A stretch of 64,000 bases of DNA from Candolleomyces eurysporus (taxonomy: Eukaryota > Basidiomycota > Agaricomycetes > Agaricales > Psathyrellaceae), in contig JANBPK010000763.1 of the NCBI GenBank assembly GCA_027579435.1, positions 1-64,000 of the forward strand, given 5' to 3'. Below the pieces are notes generated by a model. That model did not search any database. It worked only from the letters and a program-made list of their open reading frames with translations, and was not told the origin of the DNA. The position numbers were made by a program, and so were the translations under genes. Positions 11,560-23,235 of this stretch are shown piece after piece. Position 1 is the first letter of the stretch. Every line of letters starts with the position of its first letter.

Positions 11560-12235
11560 TGTTACAGACTGACTCGAACAATAGGATACTAGTAATAGCT
11601 GTGTAATCTATATAGTATTCTGACTCGTTTTTCTCTTTTTTGACTCATTTTTACTGATATTTGATGGACATAGTGTTTCATAGTAGCTGCGCATGGATAT
11701 CGCACAGCTACTTAGTATATTTGACTCAGAATATGAACAGACTAAGTGTTTCATAGTAGCTGCGCTTTGGTATCGCACAGCTACTGACTGATACTATTAT
11801 TTACGGGCAGTGTAGCCCTGTACTATATAACTTATCCTCGATGTACTGTAGTTCTTTAGCTTGTTCTCAAGAATCTACCCTTTGAGCCAAGTAACCCAGC
11901 TAGCTTATGCTAGTATTAACCGTTCACAAATCTCCCACTCATTGACCCTAACTATTCTGGATCAAAGTAGCCGTTCGACACTCAGATTCTCGACACCGCC
12001 AACGACTCTTTTCTCACTTCGCATTCCTTGACGCCTCTCGCGCTCTTGTACTCAAAACACGGCTGAACACTTTAGTGAACTCCGTGGGCCGAGACATCCA
12101 CTTGATCTCTCAGACAGGAGGATATCTCTTATCCTGTCTAATTCCCGACGTATATTGATCATTCAACACAACAGACATTTCTCTATCATCAGAGGACAAC
12201 TCACTTCCATCGAACACTACAAAGATGACTTAGTA
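11560..12235 (+). mobile_element. LTR and leader of a retroelement, copy A (plus orientation)
   Basis: It starts TGTTACAGACTGACTCG and closely matches the reverse complement of 24620-25292. Shared blocks include AACTTATCCTCGATGTACTG, the TAGCTTGTTCTCAAGAATCTAC block, TTTTCTCACT.CGCATTCCT.GACG and TGATCATTC.ACA.AAC. The LTR proper probably ends near 11925 (TATTAACC); the rest is leader. Two copies of a stem-loop (GTAGCTGCGC ... GCACAGCTAC) lie at about 11683-11713 and 11756-11786. The match fades near 12235-12290, where unrelated sequence with the transposase below begins. Confidence 0.7.
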
Positions 12236-12582
12236 TTTCACCTTTCGAACCAAAGATGAGTTGCTGCACCACGGTTTCAACCGTAACACATAACAGAAAA
12301 CGCCTATTGTAACTCTTCTGCTCTTCAGTTCATTTGGCTTTCTAATCTGGCAACCATAGGTTTCAAACCTGGTGAAATTGCTGATATCTGTAATGCTGTG
12401 GAGGTCTGGTCTCTCCCTGCTAGTACCATGGGCAGCTTGAACTGAATTCAAAAAAGGTGTTGCTATCATTGATGCTTTCATTTTTGATGTAAATCCTGCA
12501 CTCTGTATAGTACATTGAACTACACCAACAGTCATTATCCATTTTGATAAGCTATACAATATTCTGACCATACATAAAGACC

Positions 12583-13541
12583 CTAACAATAACCTGAATG
12601 CATAAAATACCCTAAAGCATCCTCTTTGGTAATAATCTCCATAATCTCCATAAGATCATACATCACTCCATTGGAGTCCCATGCCAGGAGATCCCCATTA
12701 TGGCAGATGAAGGCCTTGAATTTCGAGAATGCTTCTTCAATAGGATTGAGGTTGGGGGAGTAAGGGGGAAGGTACTGTACTCCAAATCTCTTGCAGAGTG
12801 CTGGAATGTCAGGGTTGTAGTGGATCCAGGCATTATCCATCAACAGAACGCTGAGTGAACCAGGATAGGCAGTGCAGAGGGGTAGGACAGAGTGCTCCAG
12901 GTATGCTAGAAAGCCTTTACATGTCATGGATCCTTCAATCACAGTATTGCTCACTATTCCGTTGAGTGTGAGCAAACCCTCAGCAGAAAACTGCTGGCCC
13001 TGTACAAATACACCTTTGCAAACAGCACAAGTTCTTTTTGGTAAATGGCCACATTGTTGATAATCTGTACGCCTGTCCTTTGAGACCTCATCCAAAAACC
13101 CAGCTGTTCAGGCTGATACTGGGCCATATGCAGGATGAACTCTGCCTATTTTTTTTCATCCCTCTCCATTGCTATCTTCTTGAGCTTCTTGGATGAGACT
13201 CCAGCTTGTTGCAGCTCTTGGTGAATGGTGGTAAAGTGGATGGAAATGAATCTGTTGGTCTGAAGCAGATACTGGAACTTGTTGAGAAACCAATCTGGTT
13301 GGTGGCAAACAAGGCGTAGGAGGTAGTCAAGATTGTCATGGTGCAGTAGCTGGCATCATCCTGGAAGCCCAAATGTATGTTTGACCACATCTTCAGTTTC
13401 CCGCCAGAGTTTGAGCATACAATAGAATGTTCTCTTGGACATGCCCAGGCAGACACAAATAATGTTGAGGTTGAGAAGATCTTGTTTGTATAGCCTCATA
13501 GCAGCCCTCTTGACATTAGATGATATTTTCTGGAATGGCAT
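12583..13541 (-). pseudogene. Dead Tc1/mariner-IS630-type DDE transposase
   Basis: Minus-strand pieces join into one transposase of about 320 residues. The N-terminal segment at 13541-13356 (NVKRAAMRLYKQDLL, then MSKRTF) fits a helix-turn-helix. A central broken part follows, then the catalytic part at 13095-12583. The catalytic signatures are the first Asp in MDEVSKDRRT, the second in LLMDNAWIHYN, and the Glu in YLPPYSPNLNPIEEAFSKFK, the classic DDE_3 ending. Stop codons and frame changes separate the pieces, so it cannot be active. It lies just inside retroelement copy A. I did not find convincing terminal inverted repeats by eye. Confidence 0.8.
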
Positions 13542-13624
13542 TATGCAGAGAGGGAGGCTTAGAAAGAGAGAGAATAATGTGGTGCAGGTGCAAAAGGCAA
13601 GTGCTGTTAAGGTTGGCTAGGTTT

Positions 13625-16178
13625 CAATTTATTTTTTATTGTTTATCAATCCCACATGCAACTGACAAGCTTTATAAAAATTGCTGTAAAAAGAGACCTA
13701 GACCTTTGGTTATCAAAAATGATAGGCCACAGCAAAACCNTGAGAAGCCAGAGCCTGGCACCTCAGAAACACACATTCAGCCTTGCATAATGCCAATTTT
13801 TGCTACTTGACATGTTATGTAATAGCCCCAGTAGTATCTTTTTTTTCTTTTAGTAACACTAGGACTGTGAACAACAACCGCAGTTCAGTACTTTGTAATA
13901 CTGAACTGTGTACTTAGTAACTTAGGACTATGGACTACAGACTGACAACAGACAATTACTTAGCTGGGCCACATAATTACCAATGGATGCCTCAGCATGG
14001 ACCGCAGTACAGTAGCACTAGTAGTATATAGGCAGCACAAGCTGAGCAGTAACTCTCCAGCTTGTTCTCNAAAATCTACTCTCTGCTTACTTATATAATC
14101 CCCCTCTGCACTAGTCCTCTCTAATGCATGATCAAAATCTATACCAAGACTGAACTCAACAACTACTTGATTCTTTTTGTCAGAATCNTTTTTTGCCCTT
14201 GGCAAAGAAACCAAGATCTGCCTCAGCTCATTCATAGTATGTAATCTTGTTAGAGATGTTCTTAATGCTGCACAGGCTTCTATTCTGCACCCTCTGTCAA
14301 ACCTGGAGCTTAACACAGCACTCGCTCTTCTCAATCAAAAGTACAGCAAGCGAACCCCCAAACTCCTCCAGCAACTCTGGACCTTTGCTAGCACCAACCT
14401 ACTTTCCATTATCCCAACCACTCCTTTGGTTGTTGCTGCTTTGCCTGACACTCAAGCCCCTGCTGATCTCTGCAAAGCCAAGAAGAGGCACAAGAGTTCC
14501 AGCCCCAAACACCCAGTCAAGAAGTCCCAACATGGCCATTCCCACTCTTTGAAATCTTCTGGGCCTTTGACCTAAAGAAGGCAGATTAACCCCTCTCATT
14601 TTTCAAAAAGACCTTTCAAACATCAACATCATCCAGTTCTGCTTTTGGCACCTCTGCTTCCACCTATCCGACCCAGTACCCCTTGTTGACTGGGCCGTTT
14701 TCTGAGCTCAATGAGAGGTCCTCTTCAACAACACAACCCAGACACCCTTCCTTGGTCCTCTCCACTTGAACTGCAAAAACGACCTTAGCAAACCTATAAC
14801 ATGACACCTCACCCAAAATTTGATGTTTCAAGTGTGACATTGATCAAGAAGCAAAACAGGTTGGTTTGTCCACTCCAAAGATAGGACATCCATGAGGCCA
14901 TTGATGGGCTATTACAATGCTTTTCATAACGATGTGGTAATACAACTGTGTCAGTTTTAGCAAATATATGTTCAATTTTTGCAATAATAAACTACAGTGT
15001 TCACATGGTCTGAGTCTCTACTATACAAATAACTCAGCTTTTGATAAAGTTCATGCAGCTTAAGGAGGAAAGAGCAAGTAGTACACCACTCTTGGGACAT
15101 GAGAGTTGAAGTTTCTTGAGGCTGTCAACTTGAAGCCACCTTAAAAGTCAGGCAACTTGGCTGAAGCAGCCTCAGAAAGTTTATATACCCTTACATGCAA
15201 CTGCTGAGACTCTCAGGCAGCACAACCAGAGAGTCTAGGAATCAGGCAGCTTTACATTAGTTGAGTACAAGTGCTAGAGTGGCTTGAGATGACCTTTGAA
15301 ACAACAAAGTTCACAGTTAATGGTGCAGCTGGGGGCCCAAACAAACTCCAACATGGCACATAACTGAAGTGGCTTGAGTTCTGAGTCAATGAGAATGACT
15401 AGACCGACTGTTTGCATTGGGAGAAAAGGTGCAGGTGACTCATGGTGACAACTATACCTATTCAAGTGGCTTGAGGATGGCAACAGGGGCAAAAAGACAT
15501 GGAGCAAGGATGCCCATCCACCTTTGATCATCAGTCGGCATCTCATGCGGCTTGACCAGAAAGGAAATGGTGATCTTAATTTGGTGTCCAGAGGCATGCC
15601 TGACTCACACAGCTATAATCCCGGTGTGGCCTCTACCAATACCTGGTTCCATTTTCTCTATGTTTTGCTTGGACTCTTATTATTTGAAACATGCTTATTT
15701 ATCACATGTGTGTGGACTGTTTATTTTTATACAGCTTGAAGTAGTATATATACAGACACACTAATTATTGCTCAAACATCATCATACCACTATTAAAAGA
15801 CTAGATGTGTACAGCTTTTTGTAGTCAAATACTAGTGCTATTAAGTCTTATCCATTCACATTTTTCTTTCCTATAATAGGCAAGCCTATCTGGTTGGTCA
15901 GGTTGTGCCTGTGCACCATGAGGCATGAAAATAGCTGTCCACTAACTCTTTTTCATCCAATCTGGCCTGTAATAATTCAAGAAAATTTTGTAAAAATTTG
16001 TGAAAAATTGTGGCATAAAGTGTTTCTTTTACTGAACAAATTATGGTTTTCATGGGTTCTCTTGAGTACTTGTGGCAAGTACTTGTGCCTTCAGAATCCA
16101 TACTTGGATCCTCATGAGTATTTTTCCATGAGTGACTCAGACCCACAGATCTAAGTTTTTGTGAGTATTCCCATGGGT
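13625..16178. other. Repeat-derived region without a recognisable intact gene
   Basis: About 2.5 kb of AT-rich, low-information sequence. An LTR-like block lies at about 13850-14100, ending AGCTTGTTCTC then an N and AAAATCTAC, which echoes the end of the copy A LTR. The plus ORF at 14177-14575 (LVRDVLNAAQASILHPLSNL, then a basic Lys/His-rich tail) looks like another repeat-borne relic, with no known domain. Degenerate short repeats of CCATGAGT and GACTCAGACCCA occur at 16100-16215. Confidence 0.35.
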
Positions 16179-16958
16179 CTACTTGTGAGTACTCATAGAA
16201 GACTCAGACCCATGGACAGCTTTATGTTGCCGGTTACAACTGATGGCTGGCATTACTAGAATGTTCCTACTTTGAGAATGTATAACATCTCTGTGGTGAG
16301 TGGGGAGGTGTCCGACTTTCTTGCTTCGGGAACGGAACAAATGCTTGTGTTCTGCGAGTTCAGGGGCGGAAAGGTGTCGTACATTGTTAAAATGGGGGAT
16401 TTTGATTCCCTTCTTGTAGGCGTCCTGAACCAGGGCCTTTTTGTCCATTTCTCTATAAGCGAGACCGCTGTCTTTGAGAGCTTCTTGTACAGCTTTGATC
16501 TCGTCGTTGATAATTTTCTTGCCTTGTTGGAGGCAAAATTCAAGCGTTTATTTTTGATTTTGGAGACTAATGAGGTCGTGTCCTAAGTTTCTGATTTGGT
16601 CTTTGGTTAGTATGATTCTTTCTTGGATCCATTGCAGATCCCCTTTGGTTGAGCAGTTGGTCAAGTGAACTCTAGAGTAGTATCTGAAGTTGTATGGCAT
16701 GGGAAGGTAATCCCCGGAGGCAGAGGCATGGGCCTTGACATAGTTCTTGTAGTCCCATTGGCATTTGATTGTGTTAAGGTGTTCTTTGGCAGACTTGATT
16801 TTGGTGGGAGTAATGGCGGTGCAAAGAGTGTTATCAAAAGGAAATTTTCGAAGGTGGGCATGAGCATCGTTCTTTGGGGTGGAAGTAGTTCCGGCGGCAT
16901 AGGCATCGAAAGGGGTAACGAGAGCGGCGGTGGTCTTCGAGGTGCGAGATGGGGCCAT
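16179..16958 (-). pseudogene. Repeat-associated conserved protein with one internal stop
   Basis: From ATG at 16958 the frame reads a coherent protein of about 259 residues. It starts MAPSRTSKTTAALVTPFDAY, has a middle SGDYLPMPYNFRYYSRVHL and LQWIQERIILTKDQIRNLGH, and continues with YREMDKKALVQDAYKKGIKI and HFNNVRHLSAPELAEHKHLF. A TAA codon at 16548-16550, after SLQNQK, interrupts it once, and the frame is otherwise unbroken. The central part is predicted helical or coiled coil. I have the impression of near relatives in many agaricomycete repeat regions but cannot name a domain or function. It is probably carried by a transposon or retroelement. Confidence 0.5.
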
Positions 16959-17272
16959 TTCAATAGAAGAAGTGGGAAAAGAAGTTGCTTTGTTGAGTGT
17001 GAGGTTGGGTGTGTAAGTTCGTTGTGTAGCAGATGCTGAGGATGTTTGAACAATTCCTCTGGGTATTTATACAATCTTTGACGATGGGGAAATCCCATTA
17101 TAGCGTTGATACGCCGTCTGCGTAGACACCCTCTCAAATTTGCAAATCTATTCGTAAAGTTCGCGAACCGACGTATGTAATCAAAGAGATCTTCTTGAAG
17201 GAAGGGAAATATAAGAGTTGGAGTTATCCCTGATTGCCAACTAAGCAGATGCCCTAGAGAACAAAGGAACAT

Positions 17273-18553
17273 TGAGTAAGACGGTTCTGCGACAACACTT
17301 TAAGTTCATGAAGGTCTTGCAAACGTATCCGAAACACAGTAATACTATTCGAAGTCTAACTAGCAGGCCTGACCTGGCGAGGTATGATGCTAGGGGGAGT
17401 TGTGCACATTACAAGGGAATTCACCCTGACACTCGCTAAGCAGAAGTCTTCACGAAGCAGCCGGTGGCTTTGAGAATTGATAAGCGATCCACTAAGTCAC
17501 TAAGTGTTGACATGACCAGAATCGGAAGGAATGGAAGCAGTGATTGGCGTCGGACAGCTAATCTGAAGTTCGTGAACCTGTACAGAAAACCGGAAAGCAA
17601 GACTAAAGCTTATGTGGTCATCTACCCAAAGCTCATTCAGCCTATCCATAGCCAAGAGATAGAAAGAGTCAGCAGAGTAGTGAAGCAGTGTGGCTTGGTG
17701 GAGCCAAGCACCCAAAATTCGGATCAATTCGGCAGATTAGGTGCGCAAACAGAAGGGCGTGCTCTCCGGAAGCAATCCTCGGTGAATATCCATGCGGACT
17801 CGACAACAGCCACATCCAGAACAGGTTTGCGAAGCGCCTGGGCTGCGTTCTATGGTTCGAGACTCAACTCTTGGTCTTCGATACCCTCATGTGATTGTGT
17901 TTCTTATCTCTCTCTGTCTCTGTCATCTATTTGTTTCTCTGCCTGTTTGCCAAACAATAATTGCCTATATCTATGTCTCTGTTTTATCTATTATAGCATA
18001 AGCGGGTAGCTAGCGTTTGTATTTTGTGTTGGGACCGTGTTCCCAGGAATCTACGAGAGCCATCTGTTATCGAGAGTGTGTGTTTAAGTTCGCAAAGTCA
18101 ATCAGAGTCGTGCCGCTTGCATTTATCGAATTGTTCTTGCGTTAAAGTTGCTTGAGGCCGTGTTCCTCTGTTCGCAAAGTTATCCGTTGTATCTCGAACC
18201 CTACCGTGTGTTAGCGAAGTCACTTTGTGAAGCATTTCTATTGTTGCTGGTTGAGCCTTAGCTCCCCCTCGAACTTGCAATTGTACAAGAAGAGTTCTAG
18301 AAGCCTCTGTCAACTTGACTTAGAGCTTTTACCTATACCCCTTGCCCACCTTTATCTTCACAAAGGTATTTGGTGTGTTGTGTAGTTGTGGTTGTGTGTG
18401 TGTGTTATAGTTCTATAGTTTGGTTGTTAGAGCACCCTAGTTCGCTACCTGCACATCAGCGTCTTGATTGCGTGATTCATGTGATATTTGTCGTGCTTGG
18501 GTCATGAGAAACGTTGGAGTGGGTCTGATTCAATTGAAGTGGAGTGTGACAAC
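17273..18553. other. LTR-like or untranslated flank downstream of the Gypsy pol region
   Basis: On the minus strand, just after the pol stop codon at 18564, the sequence begins TGTTGTCACACTCC, a common way for an LTR to start. It then runs through low-complexity sequence, including a GT-rich tract at 18370-18410 and CT-rich runs at 17900-17990. It does not resemble the LTR family at 11560 and 24935. Short plus-strand ORFs (17464-18009, 18468-18772) have no recognisable domain. Confidence 0.35.
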
Positions 18554-18563
18554 ACCCATGGGA

Positions 18564-19130
18564 TTAGTTCTTTCCTTTTCTCTTTCCTTTCTTGGTTTTC
18601 TTTTTGTTCTTTTTATCAACATGTTTCCAATAGGCATCAAGGGATTCTTGGGCATGTGCGATATTTTCTTCTGGTTCCCATGAGTCTGCTGTTGTTGGTT
18701 GATCGGTCCAACGGATTAAATAGAAATGTTTTCTTTTTTTGTCTTTGTGTTTCAGGATTCCTTCTACTTTGAATTCCTCGTGTCCTTCCACGATGTCTGG
18801 AATATGGGCTGGATGAAGGGGTCCGTGAGCTTCGGTTTCTTTGACAGGTGACAGAAGTGTTGCGTGGAACACAGGATGGATTTTCCATTGAGATGGAAGC
18901 TCCAAGCGGTAAGTGACAGGTGACAGGACTTCTAGAACTTTGAAGGGTCCTTCTCGTTTTGGTGCAATTTTCTTTGACAGGTACGGGAGTTTCAGGTTTC
19001 TTGAGTCAAGCCAGACCTTTTGTCCTTTTGTGAATGGTTCGAATGTTCCGGAAGAACGGGAACGCATTCTGATTCTAGCGAGTTCATGGGCAGCAATAGC
19101 TTCATTTAGGACTGACTCGAGCATGGTCAT
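18564..19130 (-). pseudogene. Gypsy integrase C-terminal end plus chromodomain
   Basis: An open segment of 188 residues. GPFKVLEVLSPVTYRLELPS and IHPVFHATLL form the integrase C-terminal (GPY/F-like) module. They lead into a chromodomain: FKVEGILKHKDKKRKHFYLI, RWTDQPTTADSWEPEENI, AHAQESLDAYWK. A lysine-rich tail follows to the stop. Chromodomains in such elements are known to steer insertion to marked chromatin. This module is the best preserved part of the element. Confidence 0.85.
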
Positions 19131-19223
19131 TCTTGACTCGACAGCCAGGAATTTGGTTTCTCCAATGGCAGTGGGTATGGCAGGAGGTCGATATCCATAT
19201 AGTAATTCGAAAGGGGTATGTTT

Positions 19224-19811
19224 TCAGTTGGCATGGTTTCTGGAGTTGTGTGTGAATTCTGCGAGGGGAAGTTTATCATACCATGTTTCAGGGTTGACAG
19301 AACAAAAGATTGACAGATATGCCGAGATTTCTTGATTAACATGTTCTGTGGCTCCGTTGGTTTGAGGATGAAACACGGTGGATGGTGCTGACTTAATTCC
19401 CATGAGATCCAATGTAGTGGTGAAAACTTCTGCCACGAATTGCGGTCCTCGATAGGAGATGATTTTATTGGGTCTTCCGTATTTGGTGAGAATCTTTCTA
19501 AATAGAATATCGGAGACTTGTTTGTTGGTGATTGTTTTGTTGCAAGGGGTGAATACCACACCTTTGGTGAGGCCATGATCCACAATGACTAATATTGAGT
19601 CGTAGCTGTTTGATATGGGAAGATCGGTGATGAGATCCATAGAGATTTGGGAGAATGGTCGTGTTTTGGGAGAGGATTCTATTGGATAAAGTGGGGGTTT
19701 CGAGGGTCTTCGATTAATCTTGTTTTGTTGGCATTGGGTGCATCCTTTGACATAATTGTTTACGAATTTAGTCATTCCAGGCCAAAAATAGTCGTTTTGG
19801 AGGGCAAGCAA
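19224..19811 (-). pseudogene. Gypsy integrase core, catalytic Asp altered
   Basis: The zinc-binding remnant GCTQCQQNK is followed by the core ISMDLITDLP and then IISYRGPQF, where the family has IISDRGPQF. The second catalytic Asp is therefore Tyr (about 19447-19464). HPQTNGATEHVNQE replaces the usual QTDGQTERVNQ. The segment ends at a stop before the C-terminal module. Confidence 0.85.
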
Positions 19812-20249
19812 GCTTCCCTGTTGTCCAGGGTGTCCGGCAGTTGGAGAGTCATGGTAGAGTTTTGTGACCTGTCGTCAGAGGTGAAGATCGTCTGGAAGAT
19901 AGATTCGGTTTTGGAATAGAAGAATTATTCCATGTTTAGTGGGATAAAGGGTCCAATCAGGATCAGAGGTGTCTACATTAGTAAGTTTCGAAATCGCTTC
20001 TAGAGCCTCATGGTCAAGTTTGTCAATGGAGGCAATAGTCTTTTGTAATGAATCATCGAACATTCTTTGTTCTCAATCAAATTTCAGAGCATTGATGAAT
20101 AGGTTTGACAGGAGTAGGACGGTTTCTTCTTTGTCTTCTTATTCTGGATGATGATCTGGTCTTCAGGAGAGTGTGTCTGATTGGATCATAGTGGGTCCTT
20201 TGTGGTGTTCTAGGACATAGTTGTATTCTTCTAATTCCGGGATCCACCG

Positions 20250-21438
20250 TCATTGTTGTTGGTTCAATCGTTGAGGTTGTCGGAAAAAGGTAAGATTCTG
20301 ATGATCAGTAATGATCATTACTGGATGTTGAGATCCGTGAAGGTAGTGTCGCCAGGTGCGAAGTGCACGGATAATTGTGAGCAGTTCTTTATCATAGATC
20401 TGGTAGTTCTTTTTGGCAGGAGCAAAGGTTTTTGAAAGGAAGGCAATAGGATGTTTATCGCCATTCGAGTCTTCTTGCATCAGCACTGCCCCAGTTGCAT
20501 GTTTTGAGGCGTCAGCTTCTATAAAGAAGGGTCTTGATTGGTCAGGCATCCTGAGAACCGGTTCTTTGGTGAAGCGTAATTTGAGAGTATCAAAGGCTTC
20601 TTGAGCCGCCGCGGTCCATTCAAAGGGTTTATTTTTCTGGAGAATAGCGTTGAGAGGTCCAGCTAAGTTGGAATAGTGTCGAATAAATTTTCGGTAGAAA
20701 TTTCCAAACTCTAAGAATGATTGAACTTGTTTGACAGTGGTGGGAACCGGCCAATCTCGGATCCCCTTTAGTTTCGTAGGGTCCATTGTTAGCTTTCCTG
20801 GTTCGACGATCATTCCGAGAAAGTTGATTTTCTGCGTTTCAAAGGTGCATTTTTTGGGTTTCAGGAAGAGATCATTTGATCAGAGTTTCTGGAGTATGTG
20901 TAGAGTGAGAGATCGAAGTTGTTCAAGGGTGTCGGTGAAGATGAGAATGTCGTTCATGTAGACTACAATGAGTCCTTTGCGGATTTCTTCTTTGAAGATG
21001 GAATCCATCATAGATTGGAATGTCGCTGGCAAATTGCAGAGGCCAAAAAACATTACAGTAGGTTCGAAAAGTCCGCGATTGGTAACAAAAGCAGCTTTCC
21101 ATTCATCGCCTTCTCGGATTTGGACGTTGTTATATCCCCATCTAACATCCACTTTGGTAAAGTATTTGGCGTCTTTGAGTTTGTCAAGTAGATCAGAGAT
21201 TAGAGGTAAGGGGTAGGCATTTCAAGTAGTGTGTTCGTTGATGTATCAGTAATCTTGACAGGGTTGGAGTGATCCATCTTTCTTGGCGACAAAAAAGAAT
21301 GGGGCTGCTTGTGGAGATTGAGAGGGAACGATATATCCNTTTCTTGAGGTTTTCTTCTAGGAAAGAATCTAGTTCTTCGGTTTCTTTCAGGGAGAGGCTG
21401 TACGTTTTGCCTATTTTCAGAATAAATTCGGGTTTCAA
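20250..21438 (-). pseudogene. Gypsy reverse transcriptase and RNase H, broken
   Basis: RT motifs are recognisable: [32 protein letters not shown] and [10 protein letters not shown], where the active-site box is YMND and not YMDD (about 20949-20960). RNase H follows with FFIEADASKHATGAVLM, DKELLTIIRALRTWRHYL and IITDHQNLTFF. Stops at about 20880 and 21155-21190 and a frame break separate the parts. Altered catalytic residues and stops agree that it is dead. Confidence 0.87.
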
Positions 21439-21801
21439 GTCGATTTTGTGATCATATGGTCGNTTTTTTGGGAATCGGGTAGCGGTTTGTTTGTCAAAGA
21501 CATCCAGGAATTCATGATATTGTTTCGGGATTTTTTCTTCTAGTGGTTCTTCTTTCTTCTTTTCTTTGTGCTCTTGAGCAAGGGTTTGGGATGTAGTGAT
21601 TTTTGTTCTGATGGGAATGGAGTTCGGGTGTTTCGAGGCAAAAGTGATTGGTTCCTTTTTCCAAGTAAGGGTTTTCTTTTCCCAGTCGATTGTCGGGTTC
21701 TCTTTTCATAGCCACGGAAGTCCAAGAATGATTTGTTCTTTGCCAAGTCCAGTAATGAGGAACTTGGTTCGTTTGGTTCGTCCATTGATAGTGATCATAA
21801 G

Positions 21802-22044
21802 TCAAGTGAAGGTGGTGATTTGTCCTTGTTTGTTAGATGTCCTGTCTACATTGAAGACTTCAATAGGTTTTGGTAATCTTGTAAGAGGTAGTCGATGATG
21901 TTGTGCGAATTCTTGATCCATAAATATTCCACCCACTCCACAGTCGACAAGGGAGCGAGTGCTGACGGTTTCTTTTCTGGTTAGGCTATTCTTGTTAAAG
22001 GTCAACAGGATGCACATAGATTTATTGTCCATCTCAGCTATCAA
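21802..22044 (-). pseudogene. Gypsy aspartic protease fragment
   Basis: The segment SLVDCGVGGIFMDQEFA aligns with the retropepsin flap-side motif LVDSGA..NFID. The catalytic Asp is present, but the DSG/DTG box reads DCG. It is followed by PLTRLPKPIEVFNVD, typical of the region after the active site. It ends in a stop before the linker to RT. Confidence 0.7.
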
Positions 22045-22262
22045 TACCGATCGAATAGTCCTAGGTGATACATAAGGAGAGATTGTCCAGGGTCTAACCA
22101 GAATAGATAAGGGTTGTGAAGGAGAGCTAGACGTCAGGGCTAGTCTCCAGAGGGAAAATCCTTTGATTCGTTGGTGGTTCGTTCAAAAGAGGTAGTGGTC
22201 CAGGCGGAGTGGAAGGCTTCAAAGTCTTCTTCATCGTAATCCGCCAGGACTTGGCAAATGTA

Positions 22263-23235
22263 TCAGTTGAAAGCTTTCAGTTCGAATTTCTTAGGTTCTT
22301 CTTTCTTCTGATATGGCAGTGGTTGGTAAGTGTTGTTCTGGGGAGGTCGGTAAGTGGACAGTCCAGCGTTAGATGGGAGAGGGAAGGTTTGTTGCGGTTT
22401 GGGCTTAGGGCATTCCCGAGAGATGTGGCCCTGTTCCCTACAGAAGAAGCATCTCCCTTCCTGTCGGAGTCTGTCTCGTTCAGCATCCGTGAGCTTTGCG
22501 ATCTGGGTTCCTTCTGGTCTTGGCATTTTGATGCTCTTGACATTTGTTTTCTTGGTTAATGGGAGGAGTGTAGTGGTGTTGGTATTATTCAACCTCCATT
22601 GTTGGTCTCGGGCGATGGATCTAGTGATCCAATCTGCTAAAGTTTCGAGGGTGTCTTTCTCATTCTCAACTTCCTTCCTGAGGGGTTTATTGAGACCAGC
22701 AATGTACAGGTCCCTGAGCATCGTATCATTGGTAGCTCCTTTTGTTCCGGAAGATTTGAAATTTCCCTAGGCTGCTAGGAGTTTGAATTGAGTAGTGTAA
22801 TCAACGGCAGACATGCTGGATTGCTTGAGTTGCATGAGCATTTTCCGGGTGACTGGTTTGTTGTATACTTTGGCAAAAGCTTTTTCAAGTTCGGTGGTAA
22901 AGTTGGAGAAGAGTCTGTAAGAGGTTTTCCCAGAAGTGGTCTTTTCTCAAGTCCATTGAGTCCTCCAGAGGAGAGCTTCTCCAGAGGTCATGTAAGACAA
23001 GATGTAACCGATCTTCTTTACATCATCGTTGTAGATGGAGCTGTTGATGTCCAAGTAAAAGGTCCATTCGTTTCTCCATGCGGCAAATCTGGATCGATCT
23101 CTGTTGAATTCGGAGGTCTTGTGGATCTGGATCTCTTTGGAGGACATGTTGTCGAGGATATCTTCTTGTTTGGGGGTATTGGGGACGAATCAGGAGGAGA
23201 ATTTTCCGGTGGATATGTTTAGTCGATGAGGACAA
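22263..23235 (-). pseudogene. Gypsy gag (capsid-like region and CCHC zinc knuckle)
   Basis: The capsid-like part contains FNRDRSRFAAWRNEWTFYL and YNDDVKKIGYILSYMTSGEA, typical of retrotransposon gag. After an interruption at about 22940 (a TGA following WRTQWT) comes a segment with LRDLYIAGLNKPLRKEV and the zinc knuckle CFFCREQGHISREC (C-X2-C-X4-H-X4-C) at about 22430-22475. Confidence 0.8.
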
